Of a DNA stretch of 64,000 bases, positions 1-12,443 are shown piece after piece. Where the stretch lies: the NCBI GenBank assembly GCA_033239125.1, contig BSWB01000006.1, positions 30,558,001 through 30,622,000 of the forward strand, written 5' to 3'. Position numbers and translations under genes: made by a program. Position 1 is the stretch's first letter, and the number at the start of each line of letters is the position of its first letter. The notes under the pieces were generated by a model. The model was not told the DNA's origin and searched no databases. It was given only the letters and a program-made list of their open reading frames with translations. Source of the stretch: Fagopyrum homotropicum. Taxonomy: Eukaryota > Streptophyta > Magnoliopsida > Caryophyllales > Polygonaceae.

Positions 1-1594
1 CGGTGAGAGTTGAATAGAGAACTCTAAGAAGATTAGACTGCTGTAAAACAAGAATGAGAGGCAAGAGAAAGAGAAGTGAAATACACTGTTTTAATTTCAT
101 TGTTGTAAGATGGAAACGGGCATAGTTGGAGACCAATGTTAGAGAGTTTGGATGATGATCCACCGTTGAAATTTTAATAGGTGATAGGTAGATGTATGTA
201 GTTTACTATATTAAAATTTGAGAAGAAATGAACGGTCGGATTAGAAGTTATAAGCTTCCAAAGTAGGGTAGTTAAGCAGTTTTTGTAAACATTGGAATAT
301 TGGTTAAGTATAGAAAATGTAAGTGTTGTAGCCAACTTTGAGAATTTTTATAAAAATGATGGATGAATAGTTTTGAGGAATTCTTGCTCCTAAGGGTAGA
401 TGAAACATCATAGATGATCTAGAGAATTATTTCGGAATTTTTATAAGCTTCTACGAATTTTATATTTGAAATCGAAGTTGGACCTTTACGATCTTTCGGA
501 AAATAGGAAAATAGGAAAAGTGCCAGTTTGTAACCAAACTAAACTTTAGGAGTTAGAATATGACTTTATAGTCTCAAATAAGAGTTTAGACATGAATTTC
601 GGAAAATTTGGAAGTTTCGGGACTAAGGGTAATATAGTCTTTTTCCATAAATTAGTACTGTAATCAGTTTTGTCCTATTACGATCTTCTATCTTAGAAGT
701 CTTAGACTTCTAATTACATGGGAGTGTGCTAATGCACTTATCTCCTTTGGCAGGCAACTGAGTTGCTACCGTTTATAGAGCGAGTTTGGTTTACAGAGAA
801 TCGAGATTTATAACAGGTAAGTCCTTTGGGCTTACTTAGCTGACTTCTGAATATGAGCATGAATAATGATAGTGGTGTGTGATTGAGATGTTTAGAGTTA
901 TAGGTTGTGATAAATATTTACCGACCTATACTTGGCCTAAGAGTAACGGGCGGTGGCATTCTGCTCAGTTAGCTTGAGGGCGCTGAGGGTTTCTTGAGGG
1001 ACTAGTCCACACTCAGTTTGTAGTGATGCTACCGGCGGAGGTAAGCTAGACCTACACCCAGTTGGATAAGGAACGGAGGCGAGAACTCTTAAGATTCTCG
1101 TGCCACAACTGTAAAATTGAATAAGATGAATCACCTAAGTAATAGATAATAAACGGTTGTGTGCCAGCATGATGTTTGTTTATGTTATTCTGCGTGTGTT
1201 TGTGCTGTTATTATTCTACTTATTTTTGGATAGTTAGCTAACAGTTGTTATGTTGTGTAGACGTACCACAGGTTAGAGCAGATGTCGAGTGATCCGGATG
1301 GTAGTGGTCAGCCGGGGTGTCGTACTTTTAGGATTTGTTGCAGTTTCTTTATTTGTGGGATTTCCAGTTGGACCTTGGTTCTTTCTTTCTATCCGTAGTT
1401 GTTATCTTATGTTTTCCGATTGTTGGTTGTTCTGGTCACATTCATACGTTGTTAAGACTTAATTTATGATTTTCGGTTTTTCCTTATCTGTGCCTTGTTG
1501 TAAGATCTTGTTAAGTTGTTGTCAAACTAAGGTCGGGACCCACTGTGAGGTCCTAACCAGTAACTCTCCAAGTTGAAAATTTTGGGGTGTTACA
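1..1594. mobile_element. Ty3/gypsy-type LTR, left end outside the window
   Basis: Non-coding sequence ending in GGGTGTTACA at 1594, the terminal signature of plant gypsy LTRs that begin TGTAACACCC. A second copy lies at about 43073-43936: both hold a stretch reading 'gagtaacgggcggtggcat' or close to it, then an 'aacggaggcgagag' motif, then the same terminus. No primer-binding site follows 1594; instead the gag of a copia element begins at once, so this is probably a solo LTR or 3' LTR inserted into that gag. The Tekay/Del lineage is a guess from the terminus only. Confidence 0.65.
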
Positions 1595-2635
1595 AAGATG
1601 GAGAGCTCCCATCCAACACAAAGAACCTGGCTCTAAGATCTAGGAAGGATGAGATATCATCAGAAGAGGAAGATAGTGATGATGAAGATGAGGAAGATCC
1701 GGTTGCCTTGATCTCTAGAGGTCTCGCGAATATTCTTCAAATGAAGAAATAATATGCAAACAATAAAGAATACCCGGGAACATCAAGACCTCGAGGTAAG
1801 TTTTCTAACCCTAACAAAAAAACTAAAGTTCTAACTTGTTTTGAATGTGGTGAAACAGATCATCTCGTAAAGAATTGTCCACAAAAGAAGAGGAACAACT
1901 TTAGAAAGAATGATCGAAAGAAGAAAGATATGATAGCTTCATGGAGTGATTCAGATTCCACAAATGAATCAAAAGACGAAAAAGAACAAGCAAATCTTTG
2001 TCTTATGGCCGATCATGAAGAAGATCAAGATCACTACGTTGACAATGTGGTAAGTACCATTATGTCTCAACCTGAATATGATCTCACACAATTCCTTAAA
2101 GACATAATCATATGTGGTAAAGAACATAGGGTAAGGATAAGTTCCTTGAGAAAAAAGCTATCAACCAAGAGAAAAGATTAAGTGATATGTCTTTGGAGAT
2201 TGAAAATCTTAACACTGAAAAGTTAGACCTTGATATCAATATCAAGGCCTTTGAATCAGAAAATGCGATTCTCAAGGGCAATCTCTCTTCTTTCCATCGG
2301 TATATATCGATATAGGGAAATAAAAGGTTGATCTAACTATCACGTGTCAAGACCAGAAGACTACACTTATTCAATTCATTCGTTCGAAAGTTAAACTCGA
2401 AATGATGATGGGTGAGCAACAATCTTCCCTTAACAAAAATGGTATAGGTTATCATGTCAGTTTTCCTAGAAAAACAACTACCACTATTGTCAAGGCTAAT
2501 AGAATTATTCATATGCCCACATGTTTCTATTATTGTAAAAAGGGTCATATAAAATCAACATGTCCATATAGAAAAAATGATTCTTACATTATTAGAATCA
2601 TTTATCCTCTATGTCTAAGAAAACAAGTTAAGTAA
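1595..2635 (+). pseudogene. copia gag fragment with CCHC zinc knuckle
   Basis: The gag protein forms the virus-like particle and binds element RNA. The frame starting near 1600 encodes an acidic stretch rich in E and D, a stop near 1750, then a CX2CX4HX4C knuckle (CFECGETDHLVKNC, 1837-1878), a lysine/arginine-rich segment and another acidic stretch ending at a stop at 2181. A second knuckle-like segment near 2520-2570 (CFYYCKKGHIKSTC) has one extra residue between the cysteines, so its spacing is wrong. The N-terminal gag is missing because the upstream LTR cuts it off. Confidence 0.75.
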
Positions 2636-2703
2636 ATTTGGGTTCCTAAAGATACTAGACCACCAAACATGATTGAGCCTGAATATGGACCAAAATATGT
2701 CAT

Positions 2704-4104
2704 TTGGTCGACCCAGAAAGGTTGATGTTTGCTGTTTTGCAAGATATCACCAAGGTAAAGGAGTATAAATGGATATTAGATAGTGGTTGCTCACCACATA
2801 TGAGTGGGAAAAGCTCATTGTTCTCGGATGTAAAGAAGCAATCATCTAGAACCATTACATTTGGTGATAAAAGAAAGTGTAACATTATTGACATTGGTAA
2901 AATTGGTTATAATTCATCTAACTTCATTGATGATGTATATTTTGTTGACGGTTTGAAATATAACTTGCTTAACATCTCTCAAATATGTGATAAAGGCAAC
3001 AAGGTGATTTTTTATTCAGAAAATTGTGAAGTTCAAGACAAGATATCGGGTGAAGTTGTGCTTACAGCTCCTAGATGTAACAATGTTTATTTTATGAGTA
3101 CTAACCAAGTTTCAGGAACTAAGCTAAAGTGTCTTAAGGCCTTGAATGACGATCCAAGGCTTTGGCATAAAAAACTTGGTCATGTAAGCATGCATACAAT
3201 GAAGAAGTTACTTTCAAAGGATTTTGTACGTGGCTTGTCAAACCTAAACTTCAAGGTAGATGAACTTTGTAAGGCTTGTACACAAGGTAATCAAACAAGA
3301 GGTTCATTCAAACCAAAGAAGGTTGTAAGTTCTTCTTGACCAATTGAACTTTTACATATGGATCTATGTGGTCCTATGTGTGTCAAATCTCTCAAAGGTA
3401 AACAGTACATCCTTGTTATTCTGGATGATTTTTCTCGTTTTACATGGATATCATTCTTACGGGAAAAATCTGAAGCAATGTTTGAGTTTTCAAAATCATA
3501 TAAGGAGTTGCAACTTTGAAAACCCTACCTATTGTTTCGATAAGAAGCGATCATGGTAGAGAATTTGATCAACTAAAGTTTAATTTGTTTTGTGCAAAAT
3601 ATGGTATTTCACACAACTTTTCAGCTCCTAGAACTCCTCAATAAAACGGGGTTGTGGAACGTAAGAACTGCACCCTAGAGGATATGTCTAGGACCATGCT
3701 TTTAGAAAATAGTTTGCCAAAATTTTTTTGGGTTGGAGCAGTTAATACTGCTAACTACATCTTGAATAGATGTTTAATCCGCCCTATTTTGAAAAAGACC
3801 TCTTACGAACTCTTTAAGGGAAGAAACCTAATATTTCCTATTTTAAACCCTTTGGATGTACGTGCTTTGTACATAACAATGCAAAGACAACCTTGGTAAA
3901 TTTGATGCACGTAGTGACAAAGCAATATTCGTTGGATATGCTTCAAATAACAAAGCTTATCGTGTTTATAATAAATGCACCAAAATCGTTGATGAAAATA
4001 TTCATGTTATATTTGATGACAGCAATGATGGTACTTTGAGTGAAAGTTTTGAAAATCTTAATCTGAATCAACATGAAGATCACAATTCTGGTGGAGAAGA
4101 ATAA
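2704..4104 (+). pseudogene. copia protease and integrase fragment
   Basis: A 211-codon open stretch (2704-3339) contains the aspartic protease motif WILDSGCSPHMSG (near 2770) and, at its end, the pre-integrase motif LWHKKLGHVSMHTM plus the CKAC zinc ligands of the integrase N-terminus. After a stop at 3337 the integrase core continues in shifting frames: an LDDFSRFTW segment near 3420, an RSDHGREF segment near 3550 and VVERKN near 3655, so the three acidic DDE residues are still recognisable. The C-terminal GKFD/FVGY region runs to a stop near 4104. Normally about 1,000 further residues (RT-RNase H) would follow; none are present. Confidence 0.8.
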
Positions 4105-4770
4105 ACATCAACAACGGTCATATTCCCAACGGCTAGAAGATTTTTCCATCGAAGACTATAAATGAATATGTCGATCGAAGAAGAAGAATAACAAGCTTAC
4201 ACGGAAACATCTAAAGTCTTCAAGCGATCCAAAGCATCTTCATTCGATCAAAGAAGTTTTTCTTCCTCTTTATTTACAAAAGCATTATTCCTTAGAGAGA
4301 GAAAAACACGAGAGCTTCATTGGAATATCTAAAGAGTGTTATACTCGAGTGTGTTACTTTGCGAAGTAACTAGGTTATTATAGTCAGGTCAAGAGTTGGA
4401 ACTAGATCGTAGCATTGACTATATTGAGAGAAGAAGGGGATTTCTTCTAGGTTGTATCTAGGACTCTTTGAAGCTGATAATAGATAGTTAGATCCTACGG
4501 GTAAACCTATTAGAGCCGGACTTCGTAAACATATCACCGTGTCGATCTTTTCATTTCCACATCATATCTTGTTTTACTGTGACTAACGTTGCTTGCAGAT
4601 TTACAAAGTGAAGGCCCTTGAAATTCCTTTTAAAGCCCTTGAAATCAAGTTGTGTCAAAAAGAGCTTAGATTGACTATAAGGCCTTTGAAATCAGTTTCA
4701 AAGCCTTGAGATAGGTTTTTGCGAAAAGTTCCTATACTCTATTCTACCCCCTTCTAGAGTATTTATATCT
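4105..4770 (+). other. LTR/leader-like remnant attached to copia element I
   Basis: No reading frame. It contains 'acgttgcttgcag' near 4587 and a C-rich 'ctattctacccccttctag' near 4740, which resemble the end of SIRE-type copia LTR/leader regions as I remember them. It lies immediately downstream of the integrase fragment. Reading it as an LTR joined to integrase by deletion of RT-RNase H is inference, because no second copy is in the window. Confidence 0.4.
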
Positions 4771-6031
4771 TTTATATTCACCTTTATAAGCCCCAACATC
4801 CTTCCCACCTAGTGTAAAAAACCGTGTTCTACATTTATAATGTTGTTCTTTTATGGACATCAATTTCAAATTGTTCTGATCTATGAGAAATATTTTCCTT
4901 GTTGTAGAAGTGGCATCTATGATCTTCAAGCAGGCCTTACATGCATGGTGCCCATGCATTTGCTCAAAAAGTGTTTCCAGATTTATTGAGGACCAAACTA
5001 TTATACAATTTGTTGAGTTGTTTGCTTATTTTCTATATTTTTTTCTCCTTTTAACAAAGATAGGATCTTCAACCTCCATAATTCCATCCTCCATCTCAAA
5101 CAAGGTTTAATCAATATAGTTCTACTGATCCATAATTCTAGTTTAAAGCAATAATTCAAAATGAAAATATACTCACTAGAATTAAGTATTAGATATTCTG
5201 AGATGATTAAAACTTAAAAGCATTGCAGTGCTAAGTAATAGGTTCCTTTACATATTTTTTTTTCATGAAGGTCATTACTTCATTGGATAACACACCAAAT
5301 CAAAAAATTCTTTCACAATATAAATTAGACTCCAAATATGAAAATATGACATATACCCAGGTCCTCTATACAAATAACAATACAATTAAAAAAATGCTTT
5401 ATTGTTCAGCATACAATCACTATAGAAAATTTGTCATATAGGCTTGGTTACAGATTATTAAATTATAATCGTTAGTAGCATACAATCATTACATAGAAGA
5501 TTTTTAAATCTTATACATGACAATATATATGAAAATATACTACCCAACTAATAATTATGTCAAAATTTGTATATTTCAAAATATAAAAACCGTGTAATCA
5601 AATTATTGACTCATAAAATCCAAGTTTCTTATAATTATTTCATTAATTAATTGATGATCAATATAGCTATACTAACCTTTATTTGGTAATGAAAACCACA
5701 TTATACTAACCTTTATTTCAGAAATATTTTTGATGATCAAAAGTGGTTCGCCCTTGCTTCGTCAAGATTTGAATTTTAAACGTATTTTGAAAAGAAATAA
5801 TGAAGTACAAAATATTAGTCAAAATAAGATAGATATATAGACAAATGAGAATACGTGTTAACTGCTGTTTGTATATTTTATTTTTATTCTGATTCTTCAG
5901 AGCACGCAAATATAACATACCATTTTACGTGCATTTACACTTTTCTTTACCCATGACATGCACAAAACTTTTTACAGTCTGTGTCCAACTTACAGAGAAT
6001 ATATACAGTAAAAAGTAAATCAGGTAGAATT
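4771..6031. other. AT-rich intergenic DNA downstream of GLOX gene 1
   Basis: I see no gene, TIR or tandem array here. The part next to 6031 should hold the 3' UTR of the minus-strand oxidase gene. Open stretches on either strand are short and unlike known proteins. Confidence 0.5.
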
Positions 6032-7813
6032 TTACAGTAGTTTTACCCAGATACCAACACTAGGTATATCCTGATGAACCACAAAGAGCATGAAATAACC
6101 CGGCATGGCCAAATTCTTAGAGTTTGGCGTTTTAACCACAACTTGATAGTTACCGGTATTCACAACCGTCAATTTTCCCACTTGAGTTAAAACCAACATC
6201 CTCTGGCCTTGCGAAAATGAATGCGTATTAAACGGCGGTGCGATCATCGTCACTTTCACCTTACTTCCATCCAACTTTCCCTTAACGGAAAATTGAATCG
6301 TCAATTGTTTACCATATCCCACCAACACACTCGATGCCTTTGGAGACGAAATCTGCGGCCTCAAATTCGTCGCGCTTGCGTCGAGATAAGAAGGCGAAAA
6401 TGCCTCCAAACTTAACTGCGTAGGGTAAAGGACGTTAGTGAATTTGTATCCGCTGTGTGCGTTGCTTCCGCCTATTAACACACGTGCGTCCCTGAGTAAA
6501 ACTGCGGTCGAGTGATACACCCTTGGGATTTGAGACGCCGTTTGAACCTCAAACTTTGAGTTAACGGGATCATACACAACGGGGTTTAAAACCGCGTTTC
6601 GCCCTAACTCCCACCCCGCGGTGCCGGATCCAACGCCGTTAACTATTAGAACACGACCGTTGGGTAAAATTACCATGTCGCCCATGCAACGCGGCATGGG
6701 CATGGTTTCGATGGTCCATTTTGGGCTCGAGTCAGTTATCTTGATTCGAGCACACGTGTTAAGAGCAGTATCAAAAGTTTTCTTCAAAGCGTTTTGGTAG
6801 GATCCTTTCGGAGATCCACCACAAACCAATACCTCAGCTTGAATCGAACCCAAATCCAAATTTTCTAAGGGGAGCAAGACCGCGGATCCGGTGCTCGGGT
6901 AGGTTCTCGGGTCACCACCCGGTATGGTCGGGTAAGTACGAACAACTGTGTTTGTATTGTAATCGTAAAGGATGGCCCGATTGTTTGCGAAAATGAAGAG
7001 ATTTCCATCGACATTAAGGAAGATAAATGGGTAAAGATTGTTCTCCACTTTTGCGTCGTTTGTTTGGGACAAGAACGGTAGGTTTTGGAGAGTGTTTGTG
7101 GAAGAAGTTTTGGGGTAAAACTCGTAATTAAACTGCCTTCGACCGCCGACGATGATCATTTGACCGTTAGGAAGACGGTGATTGGAGGCATACCTGATGG
7201 AATACGATACAATATTGTGTTATTATAATTATCATAAGTATATTCATTAGGATCTTTAAGATCTCGACTATGACAAAATGTCATCTCTAGCTTTCTCTAA
7301 TATTATAATATGATGTTGATATATTGGTTATTAAATTTGTACATACCAACGTGCGACTAGAAGTTGTTTGCCCAACTCATTCCAATCGCAAGAAGAGTCT
7401 AGGCACGGGGTGAAGGTTCGAACCACTTGTCCTCCTTCGTACGAGCCACCACTTTGAGCAAGGCTACCGTCGGGAAGGAGGGAGCCGGAGGAGCACCACG
7501 TGTCGGTGAAGATATTGAGAGCACGGAACGTGTTGGTGACCGGGTTGTACTCGGCCGAGTGAGCCGTGCAGTCAACTTTCAATACAAGATCTTTAGGGTT
7601 TTTACGGCACTTGCCGGCTGGGAGGGAGAGATTAGAGGGACCAAAGTTGGTTCGATCAAAGATTACGACGCGATCTGACGGAAGAAGTTGCACGTGCATA
7701 GCAGATATGCCGATGCTCGATTGTAGGAGCTTCCATCGGCCCGGAGCTGCTTCGGAGATGGTGGCCCAGAAGAGGATGAGTTGAAGGGCAACGGCTGTTG
7801 ACAAGAGGGACAT
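6032..7813 (-). CDS. Glyoxal/galactose oxidase-like radical-copper oxidase (aldehyde oxidase GLOX type), gene 1, two exons
   Basis: Secreted copper oxidase expected to oxidise aldehydes or sugar alcohol groups to acids/aldehydes with release of H2O2 in the apoplast or wall. Exon 1 is 7813-7347 and exon 2 is 7193-6032; joined they give 542 residues, the usual size. Residues 1-22 form a signal peptide ending before APG. An N-terminal GLOX domain is followed by a C-terminal DUF1929-type domain. Metalloradical residues match the family: Cys107 in TWCSSG, Tyr157 in RWYASN, Tyr382-His383 in RVYHST and His480 in NTHSFSQG. It is paralogous to 34681-36336, which has no intron. Closest named relatives would be Arabidopsis GLOX1-type genes; substrate cannot be told from sequence. 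Confidence 0.93.
7194..7346 (-). other. Intron of GLOX gene 1
   Basis: 153-bp intron with donor TG|GTATGT and acceptor ATCAG|GTATGCC. Joining 7347 to 7193 restores an uninterrupted frame that aligns with the intronless paralogue. It splits the Trp156 codon (phase 2) just before the catalytic Tyr157. Without splicing the first reading frame stops three codons after Tyr157. Confidence 0.9.
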
Positions 7814-7895
7814 GCTTTGAAATTGTATTTAGGGATAATATATTAATTTGTTTTCGTTAAGTTTGTAAAATCTGACATTTGATTTGCGTTGTTAG

Positions 7896-7907
7896 GGTTT
7901 ATATAGG
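7896..7907 (-). promoter_or_regulatory. Probable TATA box of GLOX gene 1
   Basis: CCTATATAAACC on the minus strand, about 85-95 bases before the ATG at 7813, a normal distance for a plant core promoter with a short 5' UTR. The ATG at 7813 is taken as start because it opens a good signal peptide. Confidence 0.6.
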
Positions 7908-8219
7908 TGTGTGGTATTAGGTGAGTAGTACACTAAGTTTGCTATACAACAGATTAGAGGCTTAATATGTCACCATAACAAATTGTTACTTGTATGGAAT
8001 GTATACGAATAAGTCAATGAATAATGCAGGTATGGATGTGGGTATGCATTTATTTATTAATTTAAAATGTTTTTTTTTTAATAAAAAGGCGTACATATTA
8101 TGTGTTTGACTAATAATAACATGATGATTATCGTTTCAAATTAATAGATTTAGGTGCGTGTACTCTGTAGTTTAAAGAAAAAATCAAACATTTACGCACC
8201 TGTTATGTGTTTACGTGGT
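7908..8219. other. Upstream region of GLOX gene 1
   Basis: Non-coding. The only structure I see is a small inverted repeat at about 8151-8201 (aggtgcgt ... acgcacct) that could fold into a hairpin of roughly 50 bases. Confidence 0.35.
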
Positions 8220-8528
8220 GTTTAACACTGACATCATTTGGGAGGGTGCAAACTTCATGAAAAGTATCGAAGTAGACGAGAAGGGGAGCATGATTGGCCT
8301 GCTGGAAACCGTGGAAAAGAAAATTGGAAGGAAGGTGCAGTACAGATGATAGTATATGCTTATTATGCCTCGGTGACTAGGAACACAAGGAGGTCTTTAA
8401 ATGTATTATCCAAACTGACTGATGTTGCACGAGACAATGTCTAGAGTCTAGACAGCCTAGGGACTTCCGGGATCTTTGCAAGAAGACTGGAAGAACTATG
8501 ACAGTGTTGGGGTGAATCAGGGTTGGTG
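8220..8528 (+). pseudogene. Upstream part of an RNase H-like ORF split by copia element II
   Basis: The last codons before the copia target duplication read into W-C-K and continue, after removal of the 7-kb insert, as P-I-L-G-V-V-K-V-N-S at 15582, the typical opening of a plant RVT_3 RNase H-like domain. Further upstream the coding signal is weak and contains stops, so I cannot assign the rest of the protein. Such domains are found in LINE ORF2 proteins and in solitary 'putative ribonuclease H' genes. Confidence 0.45.
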
Positions 8529-8533
8529 CAAAC

Positions 8534-8739
8534 TATTGAATTTCTGGATCTAGATTGAGTTTGTTTTAAGGATGAACAAAAAAGATGAATAACAGAATTT
8601 GGAATTTTCTTCTATTTTCTCTTAACACCACATAACTTGTCTAATATAACATATGTATATACACAGTTATATGAAGAGTTGGTTCACAAAACAGAACCCA
8701 ATTTACACATGAATTTTTGTCATATCAGCACTCTCTATA
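8534..8739 (-). repeat. 3' LTR of copia element II
   Basis: 206 bp. Its first 109 positions (plus strand) align with 13685-13793 with about ten differences, and its far end ('atgaatttttgtcatatcagcactctctata') matches 15550-15581. It is bounded on the left by the target duplication CAAAC and on the right by the polypurine tract GAAGGGAGCA (minus strand). Confidence 0.88.
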
Positions 8740-8901
8740 TGCTCCCTTCAAGTTGGAAGATTGTTAAATATATCATATTATACAATATGATTATGTACAA
8801 ATATTCTCTTACCTTCTAGGTCATCTCCCTTGATTACGTTTTCCTAGTTTAACGTTATCGTTATAGACACTTTTGTATATATATATATATATATGTTATA
8901 T

Positions 8902-11900
8902 TCATCTTTTAATAAGACAAGTCATTTTGATACAATTTATAAGATTGTTATTCTTACAAAGATCTACTAAACTCAACTTGACACTCAGAAAATGATGTTG
9001 GTGCTTCCCAAGTGCTTTAGTCATAATATCTCCTGGTTGTAGGCTTGTATGAATATATGTTGTATAAAACTCGACTGACCTTTTCTCTGACAAAATGTGC
9101 ATCAATCTTTATGTGTTTGGTTCTCTCGTGGAAGTAAGGATTTGCTGCTATATGTTGTGGAGCTTTATTATCACAAAACAATGTGATAAGCAAAGGAACT
9201 TTGATTTGTAAGTCCTGTAGAACATAACTTGTCCAAACCAATTTTAATGTTGCATACATCATGCTCTTATCTCTGCTTCAACTGATGACTTGCTTATTGT
9301 AGCCTGCTTCTTAGTTTTTCATGACACAAGTGAATGTCCAAGGAAAACACAAAACCCAAATAAGGACTTCCTAGTCGTCAAACATGACCCCCAGTCTGCG
9401 TTTGAAAGCCCATATACCTTAATCTCTTGTTGTACTAGAGAAAACAATCCTTTATGAAGAGATCCTTTAAGGTACTTGAGAATATGTAGTGTTGCTTGTC
9501 AATGAGGTTGTCTAGGTTGACTGAAAAACTAAGACAAGTGTTGTACTGTATATGATATGTCTGGTCTTGTTAATGCCAAGTATAACAATCTTCCTACCAA
9601 ACGTCTATATTAAGGTTGTCCAAATGGTCCGGTCTGGACCGGACCGTAAAGTCACGGACCGTACCGTTTCAGATTTATTATGAAACGGTTCATGGACCAG
9701 ACCGGACCGGACATTAACGGTCCGGTCCAATACGTTCTGGACCGTTTAATTTTTATTTTTTTTAAATTATTTTTTTGTATGGAATAAATCCGGCCCGGCC
9801 CGGTTTTGGACCGGGCCGGATGTTGTTCTAGTTAAAAAATATAAAAAGTATAAAAATTCCGGTCCGGACCAGACCGCAACATTACGGTCCCGGATCGGAC
9901 CGAAACGTAATATCTTGGACCGGACCGAAATTTTCCAATTACGATCCGGTTTTTCGGTCCGGTCCCAATGTGTGCAACCCTAATCAATATTGTTCAGGAT
10001 TCGCTATTGGTCGTCCTTCATCCAACCTTAACTTTAATCATGTGGGCATAGGGAAAAAAACTTCCTTAGCATCTCCCAAATTTGATGATGTCATCGTGTC
10101 CGTAATATACTTTTAATTGTTGACTCAAATAAGTTCATGTGTTATCCTTGTAAATCTCCATTCCTAAAAAATATCTCGTCAATCCAAGGTCTTTGATTGT
10201 GAATTTCTGGTGCAAGGTTGCTTTCACACTGTCAATGCCCACAACACCATTTCTTGTAATAAGTATATCATCCACATATACTAACAACGCAATAAATGAT
10301 GAATTTGAAATTCTCACAAACAAAGAGTAATCATTGTATATTGTGTGAAACCCAATGAGACTAAGAAGTGGATCAACTCATGAATATGGTAACCTTTAGG
10401 CCTCTTCGTGTAGATGTCTTCTTCTAGAAAACCATGTAGAAAGACGTTGTTAACATCTAGTTGAAATGAGGTCATTCCTTTGCAATAGCTAATGCAATAA
10501 TGATTCTCACGGTAGGCAACTTGGACATTGGGCTGAAAATGTGTCTATAGTCCTTCCCCAATTTCCGGTTGAATCCTTTAACTACTAAATTGGCTTTGTG
10601 TCTCTTAACTGATCCGTCTGACCTGAATTTCACTTTAAACACCCATTTAGAACCTATGACATGATGCCCTGGTGGAAGAATAGTCAGCTCATACGTTTCA
10701 TTCTCTTCTAATGCTTGCAACTCCTTGAACATTGTTTTTTCCCAACGATGCCCTTTTTCTTCTGCATATATACATGGTTCATGAACAAACATGGCATTAT
10801 TCAACGAAGCAATGTAATCTGGTTCTAACCTCCCTTTATCGATGGCTTCCATTACATAATTTGATGACCAACATGTAGCCCTTTTATATCTTGTTGATCG
10901 TCTTTCCACTATCTGATATGTATTTGCCTTATTATACACAATTGCTAGACCACTTTCAAATTCATTGTTGATCTCATTGTATATAAATCTGGCTCCTCCA
11001 TATCAGCATTCTGTATTACCTCATATCCATCATTTTGCTGAATAATCTGGAAAAAAAAATCTTACTCTTCTATACATGTGACTAGGTATGATTCCTCTTT
11101 TCTACGACTATTGTTGGTTTGTAACTTTCCTTTTTGAATATCTTGAATACAAATCGATCATTGTGAAATACCACATCTCTACTATGGACAACTTCCCCTT
11201 TTGTCCAAATTAAAACATCTATAACCCTTTTGGTTGATAGGATATCCAAGCAAAACACAACTTCTTCCTCTTGAATCATGTTTATCGATCACTCCCCCTT
11301 CTTAAAGCCTCAACATAACATAAGCATCCTATCACCCTCAAGTTATTAAGGACTGGTTGGTATGGATCGGACTTTTCCACCCAATACTCATAAGTGACAT
11401 CTTGTTTATCAAATAAGTTGTTGTCAACACACATTCTTCCCAAAATTTCTTAAGTAGATTTGCATGTAATTGAAGTGCTCTAGCAGAGTTCAAGAGGTGC
11501 CTATGTTTCCTTTCTACTACTCTATTCTACTGAGGTTGGTCTGCCTTAGTTCCTTGGTGAACAATTCCCAATGTAGAAAATAACCCTCTGCATGTTGTGT
11601 TCACTAATTTTGATCCATTATCAGATCTAATAGCTTCAGGTGTCTTGTCAAACTAACCAAGGATAGATAGTTTTTCACAACATCAACTACTTGTTGCTTG
11701 TTGATCAATAGGTAAGTCCATGTTGCTAGACTGATGTCATCAACAATTATCAAAAAGAATTTTTCTACATTAATATTGGGAATTCCAAAAGGACCTCACA
11801 AATCTACATGTAGTAGTTCCAAACATTCTGCAGATCTATTTACATGTCCTTAAATGCCAACTTGTTGAACTTAGCCATAAAACAAGTGTCACAAAATGTG

Positions 11901-12421
11901 TCTATTGGAACTTTGCATTTGTAGCTAGGAATTTGCAACATCTTACTAAAAGAGATGTGTCCTAATCTGTTGTGCAGACTTTGAGCATCAACATTTCTCT
12001 TGGTCGTATGACATGCCTTATTCTGCACCTTATTGTCTCCTGACTTCAATTTGTATAGCCCTTCACATTCCACACCAGCAGCTACAACATCCTTACTCAG
12101 ACAATCCTGAAATGCACAATATGTCCCATCAACATAAGCAAACAATTTCCTCTACTTGACGATCCTACTAACAGACAACAAATTGAACCTAAAATCTAGT
12201 ACAAACAGCACATCTATGATGACTACTCTTGAATTAATTATAACATCGCCTTTTTGTTCTACTTTCTTTATGAAACCGTTTAGCAACTTGACTAATATCG
12301 GAGCAAACAAATTCATCAATATATTTGAGAAAGGACTCATGTGGTATGTATCCCCTATGTCCACTATCCACTTATGTTTGTTTGCCTCTAAACATACAGA
12401 GTTAGATAGGAAATACCTGTA
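8902..12421 (-). pseudogene. copia element II pol (protease, integrase, RT, RNase H)
   Basis: Read leftwards from 12421: a protease site degenerated to WIVDIGDTYHMS; a pre-integrase motif SLHNRLGHISFSKM with CDTC near 11900; integrase pieces between about 11830 and 11300; RT from about 10939, with KWVFKVKFRSDGSVKRHKA and the catalytic YVDDIL near 10265; then RNase H pieces with CDNKAPQHIAANPYFHERTKHI near 9150 and a C-terminal tail near 8950. Loss of the protease serine-glycine core, several stops and the MITE at 9611-9982 show it is inactive. Confidence 0.85.
9611..9982. mobile_element. hAT-type MITE with GGTCCGG repeats, copy 1
   Basis: 372 bp, full of alternating 'ggtccggaccgg' words. Ends are TAAGGTTGTCC and TGTGCAACCCTA, i.e. 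a decayed TAGGGTTG.GCA terminal inverted repeat. Flanking octamers GTCTATAT and ATCAATAT match at 6 of 8 positions, suggesting an old 8-bp target duplication. A second family member with a perfect duplication is at 38324-38701. It interrupts the RNase H end of the copia pol, so it is younger than that element. Confidence 0.85.
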
Positions 12422-12443
12422 TAGTTCACATAGTTTGTAGACG

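Larger units (their letters stand above)
1595..4104 (+). mobile_element. Decayed Ty1/copia element I (SIRE/Tork-like), gag to integrase only
   Basis: Translations show, in the order typical of copia, a gag zinc knuckle, a protease, a GAG-pre-integrase segment and an integrase. Reverse transcriptase and RNase H are absent: after the integrase C-terminal region (about 3895-4104) the sequence passes directly into LTR-like DNA. Frames are broken by stops and indels. The left edge abuts a gypsy LTR. The element is a deletion derivative and cannot be autonomous. Confidence 0.8.
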
